This document shows positions 22,801-37,800 of a DNA stretch of 64,000 nucleotides, one piece after another; positions within the stretch are counted from its first letter, which is position 1; the number at the start of each line of letters is the position of its first letter. The translations under genes were made by a program, and so were the position numbers. Origin of the DNA: GCA-003244245 sp050699635 (GTDB lineage Bacteria; Actinomycetota; Actinomycetes; Mycobacteriales; Pseudonocardiaceae). The stretch is taken from positions 1 through 64,000 of the forward strand of contig JBOHFK010000010.1 of assembly GCA_050699635.1 (NCBI GenBank), read 5' to 3'. The notes under the pieces were generated by a model. It did no database searches, had not been told where the DNA came from, and saw only the letters and a program-made list of their open reading frames with translations.

Positions 22801-25800
22801 AAACGCGTCCGTAACGCCGGGTGGTGTGCCACCAATGCATCCACCGCGACCGCTAACGCGTCCTGATCGAGGTCTTCGATCAATTCCATCGCAAAGGACT
22901 GGTTGAAGTGCGCCAACGGCCCGTAAGTAGCGAAGAACCAGTGCTGGATCGGGGTCAACGGCGCCGGACCGATAATCACCTCGTCATCAACCGACTCTGA
23001 ATCCGACTTCACCCCTGCGGCGAGTGCTGCCACCGTCTGGGCGAAGAACACATCTCTGGTGGTCACCGGCACGCCCGCCGACCGGGCCCGGGACACCACC
23101 TGAATACTCAGAATCGAGTCCCCACCCAACTCGAAGAAATTATCCTCCACACCAACCCGGTCCGCACCGAGTACCTGTGCCCAGATCTCGGCCAGAACAC
23201 GCTCGGTATCGGTCCGGGGAGCGACGTATTGGGCCACCGGCGCGGCGGGCTGATCCGGAACAGGTAGGGCCTTGCGATCCAGTTTCCCGGTCGGACCCAG
23301 AGGCAGTTCGTCGAGTGTGACAAACAATGCGGGCAGCATATAGTCGGGCAGCACCTGACCCAGATGCATCCGCAACTCCGCAGCGGAGGGGGCGTCCGGA
23401 TCAGCAGAAACCAAGTAGGCCACCAGACGCTTGGTCCCAGGCTGGTCCTCCCGGGCAATGACCACGACCTCACTAATCCCGGGGTGAGTGGCCAGCGCGG
23501 CCTCGATCTCCCCCAGCTCGATCCGGAATCCCCTGATCTTGACCTGATCATCGACCCGGCCCAGGTATTCCAGCTCCCCACCTGAGTTCCAGCGCACCAG
23601 GTCCCCACTGCGATACATCCGCTCCCCCGGCGCACCGAACGGATTCGCGACAAACCTGGTCGCGGTCAGCCCAGGCCGGCGCAAATAGCCCCGCGCTAAC
23701 CCAGCTCCAGCGAGGTACAACTCCCCGATCGCTCCGACCGGCACCGGTCGTAACCGGTCATCCAGCACATACACCTGGGTATTGGTGATCGGGGACCCGA
23801 TCGGCGGTGCCTGCTCGATCGGGGTGTCGCCGTCGTAGTACCAGGCGGTGGCGTACACGCATGCCTCGGTCGGACCGTAAATATTCGCGATCCGCCGGCA
23901 ACGGGTGGCTTCCTGGATCTCCCGGGCCACCCGAGCCGAGAGCGCCTCGCCCGCCAGCACCACCGTCTCCGCCCGAACCACACCACCACCGTGAGACAAC
24001 CCCTGCCACAATGCCGAGGGCACCCCACTGACCAAACTCGCCACCCGTTCACCAGCCCCGGGCTCGCCCAAGGCCAACACGTCCCGGACCAGCACAATGC
24101 TGCCGCCCACCAACAACGGGCAGACAATCTCAAACACCGACACATCAAAGGTCAGCGACGTCGAGGCCAGCACCCGCGACAACCCCGCGGCACCGAACTC
24201 CCCAGCTGCCCACCTGGCAAGATCGACCACGCTCTGCTGCGCGACCACCACCGCCTTCGGGACACCAGTGGAGCCCGAGGTGTAAATCGCATACGCCGCA
24301 TGAGGGGGCAACAGTGGTGCCACTCGATCGGCATCAGTGACCTCAGCACAAGACTGCGCGGCGATCTCCTTAACGGTCTCGGAATCATCGATCACCAGGC
24401 GCGTCACATCCGCCGGTAAGCACCCGGAGGTCTCCCCAGCACACAACACGACAGCGGGGTTGGCATCAGCACAGATGAACTCGATCCGCGCCGGCGGATA
24501 CTTCGGGTCAATCGGCAGATACGCCGCACCCGCCTTGGCCACCGCCCACAAGGCCACCACCATGCCCACCGACCGCGGCAGCACCAGCCCCACGAACTGC
24601 TCCGGGCCCACACCCCGTCCGATCAGCACCCGCGCCAACCGATTCGCTCGCTCGTTCAGCTCGGTATAGGACAGCCCGTCGTCCCCGGCCACCACGGCTA
24701 CCGCGTCGGGTGTGCGGGCGACTTGGGCGGCGAACAACTCTGACACCGTCGCCGCCGGCACCTCACGATGCGTGTCGTTCCACTGGACGAGCAACTGATC
24801 CCGCTCCGCGGTGGTCAGCACCGGAAGCTGGGCAAGCGGCTGGCCAGGGTCGGCTGTGATCCCACCCAACAACACCAGCAAATGCTGGCCCATCCGCTGG
24901 ACGGTGGTGGTGTCGAACACATGCGGGTCATAGGCCAAGCGCAGACCCAGATGCTCCCCGAGGAAGGCCTGCAAGGTCAGCGGGAAATTGGTGGTCTCCC
25001 GAGCCTGTACTGCGAGAAGGTGGAGGCCGGCGTGGCTGACTGGTTCGGAATCGAAGGGGTAGTTTTCGAATATGACGATGCTGTCGAACAGGGTGCTCCC
25101 GGCGGGCAGCGCACTCCAGTTTTGTAACTGAGCCAGGGAGACGAAATCGAACCGCCGGGACTCGATCTGCGCGGTTTGCAATTCACGCAGCCAGGACGTC
25201 ACATCTTGTCCGTCATTTACCAGCGCTCGAGTGGGCACAGTGTTGATGAACATGCCGATCATCGATTCGACGCCCGCTAGCTCAGCGGGTCGCCCGGACA
25301 CGACGCTCCCGAACACGACGTCACGTTGGCCGCTGTAGCGCGACAACAGCAGCGCCCAAGCGCCCTGCACGATCGTGTTCATTGTCAGGCCGTTGCGCTT
25401 AGCCACCTGATGCAACCGAGCTGAGTCCCGGGCGTCGAGCCCGATGTTCACCGATTCGGAGGACTCCGAACGGTGCGCTTCCAAAGGTGGGCGGTCACAA
25501 GGCAACGGGGTGCGGGAATCGAACCCGGACAAGACCGCCCGCCAGTGCTGCTCGGCGTGATCCTCATCCTGCTCGCCGAGCCATCGCAGGTATTCGCGGA
25601 ACGGCCGCCGGGCCACCAGCACCGGCGCCCGCCCATGGATGATCGCCGCATACTGCTCACACACCTCCGCGAACACCGCGGCCATGCTCCAGCCATCCAG
25701 CACCACATGGTGGTGGGTCCACAACAGCAGGACCTCATCGTCAGGCAACTGGACGATGACCATCCGCAGCAACGGCGGGGCGCTCAGATCCACCTCGGCG

Positions 25801-28800
25801 CGCTCCTGCGCCGAGACCCGGGCCAGCTGCTGGTCCCACTCCAGCTCGGAGAGACCGCTCCAGTCATGATGCGCGATGGGCAGCACGACCTTGCGGTAGA
25901 CCACCTGCAGCGGCTGCCCGACTCCCGCCCACACGACCGCAGTGCGTAACAACGGTGTGCGCTCGAGCACCCGCTGCCAGGCCGCGCCCAGTGCGTAGGG
26001 GTCCCCAACGCCCGACAACCGCAGCCGGATCTGGTCAACATAGGCAGGTGAGTCGGTGTCGAGCAGGCTGTGGAACACCATCCCGGCCTGCAGCGGCGTC
26101 AGGGGGTAGACGTCCTCCACGTGCCGGCCGTCGCCAGCGACGTGGTCCAGCTCGGACTGGGTCAACTGGGCCAGCGGGAAGTCCGAGGGAGTGCAGCCGC
26201 CGGCCTGCGGGTTGGCGCAGTGCTCCACGATCTGCCGTAGCGCCTGGAGCATTTGTGCGGCTAGCTGGCTGATGGTGGCCTCGTCGTGCGCGTTTTCCGA
26301 ATAGATCCAGCTCAGTTGCAGCTCGCCGGCGGCGACTACTCCGATGACATCAAGCAAGTGGGGCCGGGCAACGTCGGGTGCATGATCGGGCGCCAGCGGG
26401 CTGGCCGCACCGCGGTAGAGGTCGCTTGAATCGGCGGTGGTCTCCCATCGGCCGTGGTAGTTAAGGCTGATTTGCGGGGTGGCGTCAGCACGAAGTGGGC
26501 TATCGGGGGTCAGATAGCGTAGTGCCCCGTAGCTCATTCCCCGGTGCGGGATGGCTCGCAGCTGCTCCTTGACCGACTTGAGCAGCTCCCCCCAGCCGAT
26601 GCCCGGCGGGATGGTGAGGGTCACTGGGAATTGAGAGGTGAACCACCCCATGGTGCGGGAGAGATCCATCCCGGGCAGGATGTTTTCCCGGCCATGTCCC
26701 TCCAGCGCGATGAGCACGCGATCCCGTCCGGTCCACTCCGAGAGCACCTGTCCCAGGGCGCTGAGCAGGACATCGTTGATCTGGGTGCGGTACACCCCAG
26801 GCACCCGGTGCAGCAACGCGTCGGTCTCCTCCCGACCCAGCCGCACCGCCACCGTGCGGGTGTAATCGGTAGTGTTCGGTCCCACCCGGGTGATCGGCAG
26901 GTCAGCCACCACCTCGGCCGGCAGCTCCGACCAGTAGCGCAGATCATCATCGAACCCACCGGCGTGGACGTGCTCGCTCAGCCGGTGTGCCCACTGGGTG
27001 AACGGGGTACTGACCGGCTCCAGTTCCACCAAACGTGCCGCCCGAGCCTGCTGGTAGGCCGATTGCACATCACCCAGCAGGATCTGCCAGGACACTCCAT
27101 CAACCACCAGGTGATGGATCCCGATGAACAACCACGGCCGATGATCAGATCCGAACCCGAACAACACGGCGCGCAATAACGGACCGTCGGTGATGTCCAG
27201 ACTGGCCTGGGCGGCCAGGGCCGCCTGTGCCATGGCCGCCTCTCTGCCCTGCTCGTCCAGATCAGACAGGTCGTGCCAGCTCAGCACCGCGCCCGGCTGA
27301 GCCGATGCGACGTCTTGGCGCCATTCGCCATCCACCTGGGAGAAGCGCATCCGCAGCACTGCATGATGCGCCACCACCGCATCCAGCGCCGCGCTCAGCG
27401 CATCCCCGTCAAGATCCTCCGCCAACTCCATGACAAATGACTGGTTGAAATACGGCAACGCACCATGAGTCGCGAAGAACCACTCCTGAATCGGTGTCAA
27501 CGGCGCCGGACCGGCGATCACCTCACTATCGGCCGATCCCGCCAGTGGCTCCACCTCGGCACTCGCAGCAAGCTCGGCAATGGTCTGGCGGAAGAAAATG
27601 TCCTTCGTGGTCACCTGGACACCGGCCCGGCGGGCCTGGGAAACAACCTGGATGCTCAGGATGGAGTCCCCGCCGAGCTCGAAGAAGTTGTCGTGGACTC
27701 CGACTTGGTCGATGTGCAGAACCTCTGACCAGATCTCGGCCAGGGTCTGCTCGGTGGCGCTGCGGGGCGCCACGTACTGCGCCACCAGCCCAGCGAGCCG
27801 GTCGGGAGCGGGCAGTGCCCTGCGGTCCAGCTTCCCGTTCGCGCTCAGCGGCACTTCTTCGAGGGTCACGAATACCCCGGGCACCATGTAGTCAGGCAGC
27901 AGCTGACTGAGATGAGCCCGCAACTCCGCCACCTCCGGCGCGACCTCACCGGTCGGGACCACATACCCCACCAGCCGGGTGATCCCCGGGTCCTCCTCCC
28001 GGGCCACCACAACAGCCTCGGCGACATCGGCGTGGCGTAGCAGGGCTGCTTCGATTTCGCCCAGCTCGACACGGAATCCCCGGATCTTCACCTGGTGATC
28101 CGAGCGGCCCAGGTACTCCAACTCCCCACCCGGGCTCCAGCGCACCACATCCCCACTGCGATACATCCGCTCACCCGGCGCGCCGAACGGGTTCGCCACA
28201 AACCGGACCGCGGTCAGCCCGGGACGGTGCAAGTAGCCCCGGGCCAGCCCGATCCCGGCGACATACAACTCCCCACTCACCCCCACCGGCACCGGCCGAA
28301 GCAGCGAATCCAACACATACAGCCGGGTATTAGGAATCGGCGACCCGATCGGTGGGCGACCCGCGCCCGGCATCAACGGTGCGCTCCAGCTGGCCACCAC
28401 GGTGGCCTCGGTGGGCCCATACGAGTTGATCATCCGGCGGTTCGGGGCCCACCGGGCCACCAACTCCGCACTGCACACATCCCCACCCACGATCACCGTG
28501 CGCCACGTCGGCAATCCGGACGCCGCGATCTCGGCGGGGATCGTGGCCAACGCCGCCGGCGGGATCAGGGCATGGGTGATCACCTCCCCCTCCAGGATCG
28601 AAACCAAGCTCTCGCCCGCCAGCGGCTCGGGACCAGGCGGCAACACCCATACCGCACCGGCCAGCAGGGATATACCCAGCTCCAGGATCGAGGCATCAAA
28701 ACTCGGCGAGGACATCGCCAACACTCGATCACCCGGACTGAGCTGGTACTGCTCGATCTCCGCGGCAACGAAATTGCTCAACCCTGCATGCGTCACCACC

Positions 28801-31800
28801 ACCGCCTTGGGCTCTCCGGTGGACCCCGAGGTGTAGATCACATATGCCGGATGGGACAGGTGCAGCGCACCGAGCCGATCTGCATCGGTAGGCGCTTGCC
28901 CTGGCATCCCGGCCAGCTCACTCACCACCAGCGGATCATCAAGGAGCACCACAGCCATCCCCGGCATTACCGGCAGCTGCGCGGTGCTGGCGCTACGGGT
29001 CAGCACCAGCACCGGCGCTGCGTCGGAAAGCATGAACGCGACCCGCTGGGCGGGATAGTCCGGATCGATGGGCAGGTACCCCGCACCGGCCTTGGCCACC
29101 GCCAGCAACGCCACCACCAGCTCCACCGAACGCGGCAACGCCACCGCCACCAACCGCTCCGGACCCACCCTCCGCGCAATCAACCAACGCGCCAACCGAT
29201 TCGCCCGCTCATCCAACTCCTCATACGGCAAGTTGATCGGCCCACACCGCAGCGCCTCAGCGTGTGGATGTGCGGCAACCTGCGCAGCGAACAACTCCGC
29301 CAGCGTGACTGCCGGCACCTCACGGTGAGTGTTGTTCCACCCCACCAGTAGCTGATCCCGCTCCGTCTCGGTCAGCACCGGTAGCTGTGCTACTGGCTGA
29401 TCGGGATCGGCCGCGATCCCACCCAACAGCACCAGAAGATGTTGGGCCATCCGCTGCATCGTGGAGGCATCGAACAAATCGGTGTTGTAGATCAATGCAC
29501 CGGCCAGCATGTCACCGGCTTCATGGAACTGCACGGTGAGATCGAATTGCACGCTCGTCACCGGCAAGTCCACCCCAGACACGTCCAGACCTGTCAGCTC
29601 CGGTACCTGTCCCGGAGCGTTCTGCATGATGACCATGGCCTGGAACAGCGGGGACCGGCTGGTATCACGAACGGGTGCCAGTTCATCAACGAGCCGCTCA
29701 AAAGGCACCTGTTGATGAACGAAGGCATCCAACACCGTTTCTCGAACCTCGGTTAAGAACCGCCGGAAGGTATGTTCGTGGATTACCCGGGAACGCAACA
29801 CCACAGTGTTGACGAAAAACCCGATCAACCCTTCCAGCTCGGCCCGATCTCGACCCGAGATCACCGTTCCTACCGCAATGTCGTCCTGCCCCGAGTAACG
29901 CGCGAACAACACCTGACACGCACCGACCAGGGTAATGAATAACGTGCCGTCAACACGCTGACCCAGCTCCTTGAGCCCGGCGGTCAGCTCCGCCGGCACC
30001 ACGAACTCGTGCATGGCTCCGGCTGAGGTGCGTACCACCGGCCGGGGCCGATTGGTGGGCAGCTCCAATGGCACCAGCGCGTCGAGCTGGCGCCGCCAGT
30101 AGGCCAGACCGTCCTCGAGCGCCGGGCCGGACAACACCGCTCGTTGCCAGACGGCGAAATCCGCATACTGCACCGGCAGCGGCGCCAGATCGGCCACCTC
30201 GTCATGTACGGCCGCCCGGTAGCGCACGCTGAGCTCCTCGACGAGCACGCCCATCGACCAGCCGTCGGTGATGATGTGATGCAAGAATATGATCAACGCG
30301 TGGTCTTCGGCGTCCAGCCGCACCAGCCGCACCCGCATCAGCGGTCCATGACTCAGATCGAACGGCTGGTTGCTCTCCGCTGCCAGTACCCGCTCCAGCT
30401 CAGCGGAGCGCTCCGGCTCAGCCAGGTCCGACACATCGAGCACTAGCACCGACACCGGCTGTGGCGGGTGCACCACCTGCATACCCACCCCGTTAACCTG
30501 CTCGAAGGTCGTCCGCAACGACTCATGCCGAGCGACCAGCCCGGTGAATGCCGCACACAACGCCTCCACATTCAGCTGGCCGTGCAACCGCAGCCCGAGC
30601 CGCGTGACGTATTCCGCACTGTCCGGCTCGAATGCATGCAGGAACCACAACCGCTGCTGAGCAAAGGACTGCTGGGCGGAGAACGGAGCCAGCTCACCGT
30701 CCCTGGAGAGGACAGGAATCGCTGACAATTGCCCGGAGCCAGCCGGTATTGCAGCGGCCAACTCGCTTACCGTAGCATGCGCGAACACCACGCGAGGAGA
30801 CAATTCCACCGCAAAGGCTGCCCGCAGCCTTGATGCCACCCGGATACTCACAATCGAGTCGCCGCCGAGCTCGAAGAAATTGTCCTCGACCCCAACTTGG
30901 TCGACTCCCAGCACCTCGGCCCAGATTCTCGCCACCACACGCTCGGTCTCGGTACGGGGTGCCACATAGCCGGCAGTATCCGCGGACCATTCCGGAGCGG
31001 GCAACGCCCTCCGATCCAGCTTGCCATTCGCATTCAGCGGCAACTGGTCAAGCAACACAAACGCCGAGGGAACCATGTAGTCCGGCAGCAGCGTCGCCGC
31101 GTGTGTCCGCAGTTGCGAGCCCTCCACTGACCCTTCGGGGACCACATAAGCCACCAGTCGTTCGGCGGCAGGTGCCGCTCCGAGCACGACAACAGCGACC
31201 TGCGAGACGTCTGGGTGTCCGGCGAGCACGGACTCGATCTCACCCAGTTCGATCCGGAAACCCCGGATTTTCACCTGCTCGTCGACCCGGCCTGCGAACA
31301 GCAACTCGCCGTCCTCGGTCCAGCGCACGAGGTCTCCGGTGCGGTACATGCGGGTGCCGGGTGGTCCGAAGGGGTTGGCCACGAAACGTTGCGCGGTCAG
31401 TCCGGGACGATGCAGGTAGCCCCGTGCCAGCCCGGCACCGGCGAGATAGAGCTCACCGGGGACACCCACCGGCACCGGCCGCAGCTGCGCGTCGAGCACG
31501 TAGGTGCGGGTGTTGGCGATCGGGCGGCCGATCGGCGGTGTCCCACCCGGGGTCAGCGCGTCACTCCAGGTGGCCACGACGGTGGATTCGGTGGGCCCGT
31601 AGGCATTGATCATCCGCCGGCCGGGAGACCACCGGGTGACCAGCTCCGCAGTGCAGGCCTCGCCGCCCACGATCACAGTGCGGAACTCGGCCAGCCCGCT
31701 CGCCGCGCCCTGCTCGGGCACGGTGGCCAGGGCCACCGGGGGGATCAGGGCGTGTGTGACGTGGTGCCGCGCGAGCACCCCGGCCAGCTCCTCACCCAGC

Positions 31801-34800
31801 AACGGACCGGGTGGGGGCACCACCAACGCGGCCCCGGCGGGTAGCGACAGGCACAGCTCCAGCACCGAGGCATCGAAGCTGGGCGAGGCGAACTGCAGCA
31901 CCCGGTCACCGGGATTCACCTGGAAGTGCTCGGCTTCGGCAGCGGCGAAGCCGGCCAGCCCGGCGTGGGTGACCACCACGCCCTTGGGTCGCCCGGTCGA
32001 GCCGGAGGTGTAGATGACATAAGCCGGATGCGTCACCAACAACGGCGCCGTGCGCTCGGCGTCTGTGGGCGCCCGGTCGGGGATCGCCGCCACGGCGGCG
32101 ATCGTGTCCGGATCGTCGAGCACCAGCACGCTGCCCTCGGTGACCGGGGACAGCCCGGCCGCCAACGCGGTCAGGGTCAGCACCAGCACCGGGCGGGCAT
32201 CGGCGAGCATGAACGCGATCCGCTCAGCCGGGTAGGCCGGGTCGATCGGCAGGAACGCCGCGCCGGCCTTGGCGACGGCCAGTTGCGCCACCACGATCTC
32301 CACCGAGCGGGGCAACGCCAGCGCCACGATCCGCTCCGGACCCGCGCCGTGGGAGATCAGCAACCCAGCCAACCGGTTCGCCCGGGAGTCCAGCTCAGCG
32401 AAACTGATCGACCCGGCGTCGTCAGGGCCGATCACCGCCGGCGCATCCGGCGTCCGCGCCACCGCCTGCTGGACCAGCTCCGGCAGCACCATCACCGGCA
32501 GGTCCCGATCGGTGTCGTTCCACTCCACCAGCACCTGGCGCCGCTGCGCCTCGGACAAGATGTCGATCTCGCCCCAGCGAACGCTCGGATCGGCCGCCAG
32601 CACCGTCAGTACCCGAAGGACATGCCCGGCCATCCGCTCGATGGTGGCGTGATCGAACAGGTGCGGGTCGTAACCCAAATCGAAGCTGAGCTGCCCGGTC
32701 ATCCCGTCGAGGAAGGCACGCAGGCTCAGCGGGAAGTTCGTGGTGTCCCGGCCCTGGAACGCCCGGATCCGCAGACCTGGCTCGCCCTCTGGCGGCTCCT
32801 CGAACGGATAGTTCTGGAACACTGCCACGCTGTCGAACAGGTTGGCTCCGGCGGGCAGATCGCTCCACGCCTGCAGCTGCGTCAGCGCCACGAAGTCGAA
32901 CTGCCGCGAGGCCGACTGCTGATCCTGCAGTCCACGCAGCCAGGACAGCACCTCCTGCCCACTATCGAGGCGCACCCGAGTGGGCACGGTGTTGATGAAC
33001 ATGCCGACCATCGACTCCACACCCGCCAGCTCGGCTGGGCGGCCGGAGACGATGCTGCCGGAGACGACGTCGCGCTCGGCGCTGTAACGCGAGAGCAGCA
33101 AGGCCCAAGCGCCCTGCACCATCGTGTTCAGCGTGAGCCCAGCCCGCATCGCGACCGATTGGAGCAGACGGGACTCTTCGGCCGGGAGCGTGACCAGCAC
33201 CGACTCGGCGGACTCGGCGCGGTGCGCTTCGAGCGGTTGCCGGTCATAGGGCAGGCTGGTGGGCGCGCAGAAACCGGCGAGCACCGCCCGCCAGTGCGCT
33301 TCGGCCTGGTCCTGGTCCTGCTCGCGCAGCCAGTGGAGGTAGTCCCGGAACGGCCGCCGGTTGAGCGGTTCGGGCGCGCGACCGTGCACGATCGCCGCGT
33401 ACTGTGCGCGCACCTCGGCGAAGACCTCGCCCTGGCTCCAGCCATCCAGCATCACGTGGTGGGAGGTCCAGACCAGCGCGACCTCATCGTCCGGCAGCGT
33501 GGCGATGACCAGCCGCAGCAACGGCGCGACGGTCAGATCCAGCCCAGCGGCGAGCTCCTCGGCCGCCACCTGCGCGAGTTGTCGATCGCGCTCCACCTCG
33601 GAGATCTCGCGCCAGTCGGCATACCTGGTCGGGACGGTGACCTGGCGGTGCACGACCTGCAGCGGCTCGTCCACCCCGTCCCAGACCACCGCGCTGCGCA
33701 ACGCCGGCGTCCGATCGGCCACCCGCTGGCACGCCATCCCCAGTGCCTGGGCATCGGACACGCCGGAGAGCCGCAGCCGGAACTGGTCGACGTAGGCCGC
33801 CGAGTCGGTATCGATGAGGCTGTGGAAAACCATCCCGGCCTGCAACGGGGTCAGCGGGTAGATGTCCTCCACGCTGCGGCCGTCACCGGCGAGGTGGTCC
33901 ACTTGCCGCTGGGTGAGCCGGGCGAGCGGGAAATCGCTCGGCGTGCAGCCCCCGGCCGCCGGCTGCGCGCAGTGCGCCACGATCTGGCGCAGCGCGTCGA
34001 GTAGCTGCGAGGCCAACCGCGTGATGGTGGCCTCGTCGTGCACGTTCTCCGAATACGTCCAGGCCAGTTCCAGCTCACCGCTGCTGACCACCCCGGTGAC
34101 ATCCACCAAGTAGGACCGGAGGGCTTCCGGCGCGTGATCCGGCGCGAGCCCGCCGTGCACGCTGCGATAGAGCCCGCCGCGCTCGGGTGCCACGTTCCAC
34201 TGGCCATGGTAGTTCAGGCTGATCTGTGGGGAGGCGTCCGCCCGTAGTGGGCTCTCGGGGGTCAGGTAGCGCAGCGCCCCGTAGCTGAGTCCCCGGCGCG
34301 GGATGGCCCGCAACTGTTCCTTGACTGACTTGATCAGCTCGCCCCAGCCGGTGCCGGCGGCCACGGTGAGGGCCACCGGGAACTGTGAGGTGAACCATCC
34401 CACGGTGCGGGATACATCCACCCCGGGCAAGATCTCCTCGCGGCCGTGTCCCTCCAGCGCGATGAGCACCCGCTCCCGCCCGGTCCACGCCGACAGCACC
34501 TGACCCAGGGCGCTGAGCAGTACGTCGTTGATCTGGGTGCGGTACACCGCCGGCACCCGATGCAGCAGCGCATCGGTGTCCTGCTGCCCCAACCGCAGCA
34601 CCACGGTGCGGCTGGACGCCGTCGTGTTGGCGCCGGCCCGGGTGATCGGCAGGTCAGGTGACACGTCGTGGACCAGGTCCGTCCAGTACCCCAGATCGTC
34701 ATCGAGCCCACCGGCGTGGACGTGCCCCACCAGCCGGTGCGCCCACTGGGTGAACGGGATACCGACCGGCTCCAACTCCACCGGGCGCCCGCCCCGAGCC

Positions 34801-37800
34801 TGCTGGTACGCCGACTCCAGATCACCCAGCAGGATCCGCCACGACACCCCGTCGACAACGAGGTGATGGATGCCGATGAACAGCCAGGGCCGCTGAGCAC
34901 TCCCGAAATCGAACAGCACCGCGCGCAGCACCGGGCCGTTGGTGATGTCCAGGCTGCCCTGGGCTGCGGTGGCCGCCTGTGCCATGACCGGTTGCCAACC
35001 GTCGGCCTCCACCTCAGAGAGGTCACACCGGCGCAACAGCGTGCTCAACTGCGCCGGACTCGTTTGGGCCGGACTCGTTTGGGCCGGCGCGACGTCTTGG
35101 CGCCACTCGCCGCCTTCCTGGGAGAAGCGCATCCGCAGCCCCGGGTGATGCGCCACCACCGCGTCCAACGCCACCGCTAGCGCGTCCGCATCGAGGTCGT
35201 CCACCAGCTCGGCGACGAAGGACTGGTTGAAGTGCGGTAACGCTCCGTGGGTGGTGAAGAACCACTGCTGGATCGGTGTCAGCGGCGCCGGGCCGACGAC
35301 CAGGGCGGTCTCCCACTGCTCGGCTACCGGCTCCGCCGGGATGATCGCCGCGAGCACGGCGATCGTCTGGTGCAGGAAAATGTCTTTGGAGCTCATCCCG
35401 AGGCCCGCCGCGCGGGCGCGGGAGACGACCTGGATGCTGAGGATGGAGTCCCCGCCGAGCTCGAAGAAGTTGTCGTGGATGCCGACTTGTTCGGCTCCCA
35501 GGACATCAGCCCAGATCTTGGCCAAGGTCTGCTCGGTGGCGGTGCGTGGCGCGACGTACTCTGCGATCGGCTGGGCGGCCTGGTCCGGGGCGGGTAGTGC
35601 CTTGCGGTCCACTTTCCCGGTGGGCCCCAGCGGCAACGCCTCAAGCGTCACGAACACCGCGGGCACCATGTAGTCGGGCAACGTCTGGCCGAGATGGGAC
35701 CGCAATTCCGCCATCGTCGGGGCGTTGTCGGTGGCCGGAACCACATACCCCACCAGGCGCTTGATCCCCGGCTGGTCCTCCCGGGCGGCCACCACGATCT
35801 CGGCTACGCCGGGATGGGTGGTCAGAGCGGTCTCGATCTCACCCAGCTCGATACGGAACCCGCGGATCTTGACCTGTTCATCGGCGCGCCCGAGGTACTG
35901 CAGCTCCCCGCTGGGGGCTCGGCGCACGAGATCCCCGCTGCGGTACATCCGCTCACCCGGCGCACCGAAGGGGTTGGCGATGAACCGGGTCGCGGTCAGC
36001 CCGGGACGGTGCAGGTAGCCACGGGCCAGGCCGATCCCGGCGATGTGCAACTCCCCGGCTACCCCGATTGGCACCGGTCGCAACCGGGTATCCAGGACAT
36101 ACAGGCGGGTGTTGGGGAGCGCGGACCCGATCGAGGGGCGGTCTGGGCCCGGCGTCAGCGGAGCGCTCCAGCTGGCCACCACGGTGGCCTCGGTGGGCCC
36201 GTAGGAGTTGATCATTCGGCGGTTCGGGGCCCACCGGGTGACCAAATCCGCGCTGCACACGTCGCCACCCACGATCACCGTGCGCCAGTGCGGCAACCCG
36301 GTCGCGGCGACCTGGGCGGAGATCGTGGCCAGCGCCGCTGGCGGGATCAACGCGTGGGTGATCCGCTCCCCTTCCAGCATGGCCAGCAGGCTCTCCCCAG
36401 CCAGCGGCTCCGGGGTGGGTGGCAGTACCCACACCGCTCCGGCCAGCAGTGAGATCCCCAGCTCCAGCACCGCGGCATCGAAACTGGGTGAGGACATCGC
36501 CAGCACCCGATCACCCGGGTTGAGCTGGTAATGCTCGATCTCGGCGGCGACGAAATTGCTCAGCCCTGCATGCGTGACCACGACCGCCTTGGGCTGCCCG
36601 GTCGACCCGGACGTGTAGATCACATACGCCGGATGGGGCAGGTGCAGGGCACCGAGCCGGTCCGCGTTGGAGGGCGCGCGCCCGGGCATCGCGGCCAGCT
36701 CACCCACCAGCTGTGGATCGTCCACCAGCGCCACGGCCGTGCCGGCGACCGCCGGCAACTGCGACGCGGTACCAGCACGGGTCAGCACCAGCACCGGGTC
36801 GGCGTCAGTGAGCATGAAACTGACCCGCGTTGGGGGGTAGTCCGGGTCGATGGGGAGATACCCCGCACCGGCCTTGGTCACCGCCAGTAACGCCACGATG
36901 AGCTCCACCGAACGGGGCAGCGCCACCGCCACCAGCCGCTCCGGGCCGACCCCCTGGGTGATCAGCCAATGCGCCAGCTTGTTGGCTCGCTCGTCCAACT
37001 CCGCATACGACAGGCTGGTCGGCCCGCACCGCACCGCTTCCGCCTGTGGATTAGCCGCCATCCGCGCCGCGAACAGATCCGGCAGCGTGGCAGCCGGCAT
37101 CTCACGGTGGGTGTCGTTCCACCCCACCAACAGCTGATCCCGCTCCGTCTCGGTGAGCACCGGTAGCTGCCCTATTGGCTGATCAGGATCAGCCGCGATG
37201 CCAGCAAGCAACACCAACAAGTGCTGAGCCATTCGCTGCATCGTGGTGGTGTCGAAAAGATCGGTGTTGTAGGTCAACGTACCGGCAAGCGTCTTGTCGG
37301 TTTCGTGGAATTGGACGGTGAGATCGAATTGAGTTGTGGTGGTGGGAAGTTCGACGCCGGAGACGTCCAGCCCGGTCAGCCCGGGGGTGTGTCCGGGGGT
37401 GTTCTGCAGGATGACCATGGCTTGGAATAACGGGGTGCGGCTGGTGTCCCGGACCGGAGCAAGCTCATCGACGACCCGTTCGAAGGGCAGCTGCTGCTGG
37501 ACGAACCCGTCCAGCACCGTTTCCCGGACCTGAGTGAGGAATTGCGTGAAACCGTGTTCGCTATCAATCTGCGAGCGTAGGACGAGGGTGTTGACGAAGA
37601 ATCCGATCAGCCCTTCCAGCTCGGCCCGATCCCGACCGGACACGACGGTACCCACCGCGATGTCGTCCTGCCCCGAGTAGCGGCTGAACAGCACCTGGCA
37701 CGCTGCGATCAACGTCATGAACAACGTGCCGTCCTGGCGTTGGCTGAGTTCTTTGAGCCGACTGGTGACCTCGGCGGGGACCGTGAAGTGGTGCAGGGCA

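Noticed and set aside
31926..34004. Open frame of 692 codons on the plus strand
   Set aside because: It lies opposite modules 7/8 of the NRPS; long antisense frames are expected in GC-rich coding DNA and its translation has no recognisable domain.
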